A stretch of DNA of 64,000 nt from Tenacibaculum aquimarinum (lineage in GTDB: Bacteria > Bacteroidota > Bacteroidia > Flavobacteriales > Flavobacteriaceae): positions 265,076 to 329,075 of the forward strand of contig NZ_JAKGSC010000003.1 in NCBI RefSeq assembly GCF_022478115.1, read 5' to 3'. This document shows positions 59,295 to 64,000 of this stretch, piece after piece. The notes under the pieces were generated by a model, which made no database searches, was not told the DNA's origin, and was given only the letters and a program-made list of their open reading frames with translations. The position numbers were made by a program, and so were the translations under genes. Numbering within the stretch: position 1 is the stretch's first letter; every line of letters starts with the position of its first letter.

Positions 59295-61388
59295 ATGAAA
59301 CCAATAACCCTTTTGTTGTTTTTATCCTTTTTCTTTTCAGTAAAAAAGACTACTGCTCAAATTACGGAGATACAAGAAACGCCTATTACTTTGTTAGAAA
59401 CGTATACGGGGAATTATAATTATACAGTAACTGGAGGTAGTCTTAGAGATACACCTAATAGTGCTAATGCATGTTCTGTAGTTAATTCTGATTCTCAATT
59501 GTTGACAGGTATACCTACGGGAGCAACGATAACTAGAGCGTATTTATATTGGTCAGGAAGTGGTGAGGTTATTGATACCGATGTTACTTTTCAAAGCCAA
59601 CCGATAACAGCGGAAAGAACATACGTTACAGAGTATGATTTTAATAATGGTACTACAACATATAATATACATCACTTCAATGCAATTGCAGATGTAACTA
59701 GTATTGTTCAGACAAATTTAAATACAACATATCTTTTTGAAGATTTATCTGTAGATACTGCATTTAAATATTGTACTACAGAATCTGTACTTTCAGGTTG
59801 GGCTTTAGTTGTGGTTTATAATGAAGCTTCTTTACCTCTTAAGAAAGTAAATGTTTACGAAGGTTTTGAGGTAAATAGAAATAACACAAGTAATTTTAAT
59901 ATTACTGCTTTAAATATTCCAGTTAGCCCAACAGGAAATGCTGCAGGTATTTTTTGGGAAGGTGATGAAACTTTACAAGGGACTAACGGTAACCCAGAAC
60001 AACTACGTTTTAATAATAATGTTTTAACAGATGCAATTAATCCTACAGCTGGGGCTTTTAATAGTACAGTAAATGTAGTGCCTTCATCTACAGAATATGG
60101 TGTAGATATTGATTCTTATGATGTAACGCCTTATATTTCTGCAGGGCAAACTTCCGCAACAGTTTCGGTCCGATCTGCAAATGATTTAATCCTTGCTAAT
60201 GTTATTTTAATTGCAGTAGATACTTATGCTCCTGATTTAGCGATAACAAAAACCTCTAGTGCAAATGGAAACCCTGTAGTACCTGGACAAGTAATAACTT
60301 ACACTATAGAAGTGAAAAATAATGGAGCTTTTGAACAAGCAACCGATTTGGTTGTTGAGGATATATTACCTCCAGGGGTTTCTTATAATGCAGGTACTGC
60401 TCAAAAAACATATTTAATAGATGACGTTACTACAGGGACCTTTTCACATTCATTTACAGGTTTACCCGCAACTTTTGATATCGCTGGGTTTACTCAATCT
60501 TATACTGTTACATCATCAGATGTTCCATCTGGTTCAACATTAACATCTTATCAAATGAATGTTCAGGGAGCTTCTACTGATTTTCGAAGTGATATATCAT
60601 TAGTTGCAACATATCCAAATGGTACTGCTTACAATTTGGGGCAAGGAAGCTTTGGTGGAGGGAATGCAGGAAACTTCAATGTAAGTAGAGGTCCAGGTGT
60701 TTTTGGAGGTGCTGCGGAAGGAAATTATACTTTTGTTTGGAATGATGGTTTTGATGGTGTTGGTGGAGTAGATGATAATACAATAACAGCAGCCAGTTTC
60801 ACAATTAATTATGAACTTGTTAATAGGGTGCCAACTACAGATGCAGCAGGTGATCCTTCTAATTTAATAGCAGCCTCAGAAAATTTTAATTTACAGCCAA
60901 CAGAATCTGTTACTATAACATTTGATGTTACAGTAGATGATCCAATTAATAGTTCAATTACTCAAATCAAAAATGATGTTTCGGCTAATGCTATAAATTC
61001 ACCTGATGTTGTTTTCGCATCCGTAACAGATCTAGTAGCTTCAATTGCAGATTTAAGTTTAACTAAAACTGTAGATAATGCTTTGCCAAAAATTGGAAGT
61101 AATATTGTTTATACATTAACAGTAACTAATGATGGGTTTGCAAATGCAACAGGAGTGCAAGTAACTGATGTTTTACCTACAGGTCTAACCTTTGTTTCCG
61201 ATAATTCTGCAACTACAAGTACAACATATATAGGTAATATTTGGAATATTGGTAACTTAAATGTTAATCAAACAATAGTATTACAAATTACTGCAACAGT
61301 AAATGGAGCAGGAGAAATAATAAATAATGCAGAAATAACGCAGTCTAATCAAACAGATTTAGATTCCACACCAGCAAGTGGAGATTAA
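59295..61388 (+). CDS. Secreted DUF11 protein with a proprotein-convertase-like P-domain-like insert
   Basis: The 697-residue protein has a signal peptide (to about 22), an N-terminal domain (about 23-305) with GATITRAYLYWSGSG and SGWALVVVYNEASLP patterns seen in DUF3344-like secreted proteins, a first DUF11 (about 310-380, continuing after the insert), and, inside it, a segment (about 385-505) with SYTVTSSDVPSGSTLTSYQM and FVWNDGFDGVGGVDDNT that resembles a jelly-roll P domain. A second, complete DUF11 (about 585-697) ends the protein at DSTPASGD. No sorting domain follows. The third of the group with the shared C-terminus. Confidence 0.85.
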   Translation: MKPITLLLFLSFFFSVKKTTAQITEIQETPITLLETYTGNYNYTVTGGSLRDTPNSANACSVVNSDSQLLTGIPTGATITRAYLYWSGSGEVIDTDVTFQSQPITAERTYVTEYDFNNGTTTYNIHHFNAIADVTSIVQTNLNTTYLFEDLSVDTAFKYCTTESVLSGWALVVVYNEASLPLKKVNVYEGFEVNRNNTSNFNITALNIPVSPTGNAAGIFWEGDETLQGTNGNPEQLRFNNNVLTDAINPTAGAFNSTVNVVPSSTEYGVDIDSYDVTPYISAGQTSATVSVRSANDLILANVILIAVDTYAPDLAITKTSSANGNPVVPGQVITYTIEVKNNGAFEQATDLVVEDILPPGVSYNAGTAQKTYLIDDVTTGTFSHSFTGLPATFDIAGFTQSYTVTSSDVPSGSTLTSYQMNVQGASTDFRSDISLVATYPNGTAYNLGQGSFGGGNAGNFNVSRGPGVFGGAAEGNYTFVWNDGFDGVGGVDDNTITAASFTINYELVNRVPTTDAAGDPSNLIAASENFNLQPTESVTITFDVTVDDPINSSITQIKNDVSANAINSPDVVFASVTDLVASIADLSLTKTVDNALPKIGSNIVYTLTVTNDGFANATGVQVTDVLPTGLTFVSDNSATTSTTYIGNIWNIGNLNVNQTIVLQITATVNGAGEIINNAEITQSNQTDLDSTPASGD

Positions 61389-61515
61389 AAGAAAACCCTA
61401 GGGTAGATTTGAAAAAGTTTATTCTTCAAAAAAAAAGACATTGATTCTAATTTAGAATGGGGGCTAGTTTGATTAGAAAATATTTTATTTATTTTTTTAT
61501 TATAAAATAAGAATG

Positions 61516-61543
61516 TACTTTTGCAAATAATTAAGATTCCCCC
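61516..61543 (+). promoter_or_regulatory. Promoter with downstream CCCCC element, third copy
   Basis: TACTTTTG at 61516-61523, 15 bases, CCCCC at 61539-61543. The next ATG that fits is at 61962, so the leader would be about 430 bases, far longer than in the other two copies. Confidence 0.65.
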
Positions 61544-61961
61544 AATTAATATTTTAGTGATTCAAATTTTATTTGGATATGATTTTTTAAAAACTAATAA
61601 TTAAGTTATTAAATTTATTTAATAAGGGAGGCTTAAAATAAATTATTAATTTTAGAGGTAATTTCTTCTATTGTTAATTATTTGCATATGTCATATATGT
61701 AGTATTCTTCTTTTTTATTTATCAATAAATTCTTAACGTATAGTTACTAACAATTTAATCTTTTTTTAGAATAGATTTAAATGTGACTTTTAATTATTGC
61801 TTGTGTCTAAGTATTAATGTCGGCTATTTGCCAATATTAATTAGCTCTTAGGCGCATTTAGAGTGTTTTTTAACACTAGTGTAGTACTAAAAATGAGATA
61901 AATCAATTGTTGGTTTATCATATTTTAATAAAAATTAAAAATAAACCCTATTAAGTAAGGC
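61544..61961 (+). other. Long leader of the Calx-beta adhesin gene with hairpins
   Basis: This gene-free stretch lies between the CCCCC element and the ATG at 61962. It is AT-rich and contains two perfect or near-perfect hairpins: AGTGTT-TTTT-AACACT at 61862-61877 and a 10-bp stem at 61897-61919 (GATAAATCAA/TTGGTTTATC, one G-U pair, TTG loop). No ORF is convincing. It may be a regulated 5' leader. Confidence 0.5.
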
Positions 61962-64000
61962 ATGGGAAAAATTTACAATCAGAACATCGTGACAAAAAAA
62001 TGGTCAAAAATGGTTAGTTTATTGCTAATTGTTTTTGCGTTTTCATTTACAACTCAAACAGTATTTTCACAGAATGCTGCTTTAATTGTAAATACAACCA
62101 CAGAAGATGGTAATGATACTGCTAATGATGTAGTTAATTACATAGCTACAATACGTAATACAGGAGACGTGGCGCTTAACAGTGTTAGTCTTACTAGTAA
62201 TTTAGCAGGTTTAACACTTACTGTTGATGAAGATGGTAATGGAGATGCTGTGCTAGATGTTGGTGAAGCTTGGACATATATAGGTAGTTATACTAACGCA
62301 GCAGGAACAAGTGTGTCTAGCACTTTTAGCCTTACTTCTGCTGAAATTACAACACCTATTACTTACTCTCATACAGAAGCAGTTCACGAAGATGATTATG
62401 CTACAGCTGTAATTAAAGTTTTACCGTTTTTAAAATTAGACGACATAACAGTTACTGAAGGAGATAATCCTGTAGCTATGGTACCGGTAAGTATATCGCA
62501 TCCAAGTACAGAAGCTATTGATGTGCAAATAACACAAACAAATGGTAGTGCTGTTGATTCAGATGATTATACAGAGACTACTATTACAGTAACAATTCCT
62601 GCTGGACAAACAAGTATTACTGTTGATATTCCTATTACGAATGATAATATAGGAGAGTCAACTGAATCTTTTACCGTTAATGGAACTTCTTCAAGTACAT
62701 GTCCAGCAACACCTTCAACTGTTACTATTTTAGATGATGATACGCCAGTAGTAATATTAGAAGATGTAACGGTAACAGAAGGAACTGATCCTGTAGCAAC
62801 AATTCCAGTAAGTATTAGCAATCCAAGTGATGAGACAATTGTTGTACAGATTACCCAAACAATTGGAACAGCAGGAACAGATGATTATACAGTGGAAACA
62901 ATTGAAGTAACCTTTCTTGCCGGAGAGACTTCAACAACAGTAGATATTGATATAGAAGATGATCTTTTATTAGAAAATACAGAAACATTCAGTGTAAATG
63001 GAACAGTTACAAGTAGTAATGCAACTAACGCAACACCTTCTATTGTAACAATATTAGATAATGATATTAATGCTATAGTAATTGGTAGTGTAATTGTTAC
63101 TGAAGGTACAGATGCAGTAGCAACAGTGCCAGTAAGTATTACTAATCCTAGTGTGTTGCCTACAGTTATAACTATTACTCAAACAATAGGTACTGCAGGT
63201 ACAGATGATTATACGTCTGCAACAATTACTGTTACAATCCCAGCAGGAGCAACTACTACTACTGTTGATATTCCTATTACTAATGATAACATATATGAAG
63301 CAACTGAGTCTTTTACTGTTAATGGAACAAGCCCAACTGCTACTTCGGGAGCTCCAGGAATAGTAACTATTCTTGAAGATCCAACAGATGTACCAGCGTT
63401 AACAATCGGAGACGATACGGTAACAGAAGGCGATGCAATATCAATTCCAGTAACATTAAGTAATCCAAGTAGTGAAGATGTAGTTGTAGCAATTACATAT
63501 GACAATGGAAGTACAGAAGGATCTGATGATTATGTAGCAACAACTACAACAGTAACGATTCCAGCAGGAGCAACACAAGTATTAATACCAATTAGTACAG
63601 TAGAAGATACAACCAATGAGCCAACAGAGAGTTTCACAATAAATGGAACAGTAACTGCAGGAACAACTTCAAATGCAACGGCAACAGGAACAGGAACGAT
63701 TAATGATGATGATGCTTTACCAGCGTTAACAATCGGAGACGATACGGTAACAGAAGGCGATGCAATATCAATTCCAGTAACATTAAGTAATCCAAGTAGT
63801 GAAGATGTAGTTGTAGCAATTACATATGACAATGGAAGTACAGAAGGATCTGATGATTATGTAGCAACAACTACAACAGTAACAATTCCAGCAGGAGCAA
63901 CACAAGTATTAATACCAATTAGTACAGTAGAAGATACAACCAATGAGCCAACAGAGAGTTTCACAATAAATGGAACAGTAACTGCAGGAACAACTTCAAA
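61962..64000 (+). CDS. Calx-beta repeat adhesin, 3' end outside window
   Basis: The frame from 61962 is open to the right edge (about 680 residues seen). A signal peptide (LLLIVFAFSFTTQTVFSQ, to about residue 37) is followed by a DUF11/DUF7507-like domain (about 38-150), then at least five Calx-beta-type repeats of about 105-109 residues with xVTEGD/TxP-V-V-T-L and TESFTVNGT-type ends. The last two visible repeats (63391 onward) are almost identical in DNA. Calx-beta repeats bind calcium and occur in very large surface adhesins, so the gene is probably much longer than seen. The C-terminus, and any sorting domain, lies beyond the window. Confidence 0.9.
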   Translation, partial: MGKIYNQNIVTKKWSKMVSLLLIVFAFSFTTQTVFSQNAALIVNTTTEDGNDTANDVVNYIATIRNTGDVALNSVSLTSNLAGLTLTVDEDGNGDAVLDVGEAWTYIGSYTNAAGTSVSSTFSLTSAEITTPITYSHTEAVHEDDYATAVIKVLPFLKLDDITVTEGDNPVAMVPVSISHPSTEAIDVQITQTNGSAVDSDDYTETTITVTIPAGQTSITVDIPITNDNIGESTESFTVNGTSSSTCPATPSTVTILDDDTPVVILEDVTVTEGTDPVATIPVSISNPSDETIVVQITQTIGTAGTDDYTVETIEVTFLAGETSTTVDIDIEDDLLLENTETFSVNGTVTSSNATNATPSIVTILDNDINAIVIGSVIVTEGTDAVATVPVSITNPSVLPTVITITQTIGTAGTDDYTSATITVTIPAGATTTTVDIPITNDNIYEATESFTVNGTSPTATSGAPGIVTILEDPTDVPALTIGDDTVTEGDAISIPVTLSNPSSEDVVVAITYDNGSTEGSDDYVATTTTVTIPAGATQVLIPISTVEDTTNEPTESFTINGTVTAGTTSNATATGTGTINDDDALPALTIGDDTVTEGDAISIPVTLSNPSSEDVVVAITYDNGSTEGSDDYVATTTTVTIPAGATQVLIPISTVEDTTNEPTESFTINGTVTAGTTS
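63391..64000 (+). repeat. Near-identical 327-bp tandem repeats within the adhesin
   Basis: The unit from about 63391 to 63717 repeats from 63718 to the right edge with period 327 bases (109 residues). I found only one difference over the roughly 280 aligned bases I compared (ACGATT versus ACAATT). Further copies may lie beyond the window. Confidence 0.93.

Noticed and set aside
62567..63832. Minus-strand open frames within the adhesin (62567-62821, 63209-63505, 63530-63832)
   Set aside because: They are antisense shadows of the Calx-beta repeats. Their near-identical copies follow from the repeat structure; no start signals or family features.
1..64000. CRISPR arrays, rRNA genes, transposases, phage genes
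   Set aside because: No regularly spaced short repeats, no rRNA-like stretch and no transposase, integrase or phage motifs were seen.

Overview
The window comes from an AT-rich chromosome of the phylum Bacteroidota, almost certainly the family Flavobacteriaceae (a marine Polaribacter/Tenacibaculum-like organism is my best guess). The reasons are: promoters of the Bacteroidota type (TTG about 19 bases before TAnnTTTG), a six-domain ribosomal protein S1 of about 600 residues, families largely confined to the phylum (DUF3822, DUF6503, the PG_1098-like methyltransferase, a type IX secretion C-terminal sorting domain), and dispersed palindromic repeats typical of flavobacteria. Genes are tightly packed up to about 48 kb and the rest is a surface-protein island.

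Layout. 1-8.8 kb, mostly minus strand: a truncated outer-membrane barrel, a YdeP-type molybdopterin oxidoreductase with its FdhD sulfurtransferase, a methyltransferase, a duplicated DUF6503 protein, then a small operon (DinB, DUF1272, GNAT, FMN-binding protein) divergent from a MocR regulator. 8.8-16.8 kb: prmC, acetyltransferase, LEA-type lipoprotein, ribD (apparently with an AUU start), HAD phosphatase, DMT transporter, YigZ and two lipoproteins, the last sitting in a cassette-like setting with a large inverted repeat. 17-27.3 kb: rpsA, glmM, a class V aminotransferase, an LpxL-like acyltransferase, rhomboid protease, O-antigen-ligase/TPR protein, two GNATs and tRNA-Gly and tRNA-Met. 27.4-42.1 kb: housekeeping (START-like protein, class IV aminotransferase, YqgE, HU, fmt, recQ, AAA ATPase, DUF493, three SurA-like foldase genes, MoxR, rsmD, DUF3822, RecD-like helicase). 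42.3-47.9 kb: thioredoxin-like protein, LpxR-like protein, two tandem PPK2 genes, Smr protein, cysteine desulfurase.

48.1-64.0 kb is the unusual part. A 1538-residue type IX secreted protein (minus strand) faces away from four large secreted genes on the plus strand. Three of these have different N-terminal parts but end with almost the same roughly 110-residue DUF11 domain, with the stop codon at the same point and no type IX sorting domain. The fourth is a Calx-beta repeat adhesin that runs off the window with two nearly identical 327-base repeats. Three of the four transcription units share a promoter followed, 14-15 bases later, by a CCCCC motif, and a dead type IX sorting-domain fragment lies at the divergence point. 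I read this as a calcium-binding adhesin island, partly co-regulated, whose DUF11 tail may act as an export or attachment module; the module role is a hypothesis.

No CRISPR array, rRNA, insertion sequence with a transposase, or phage genes were seen.
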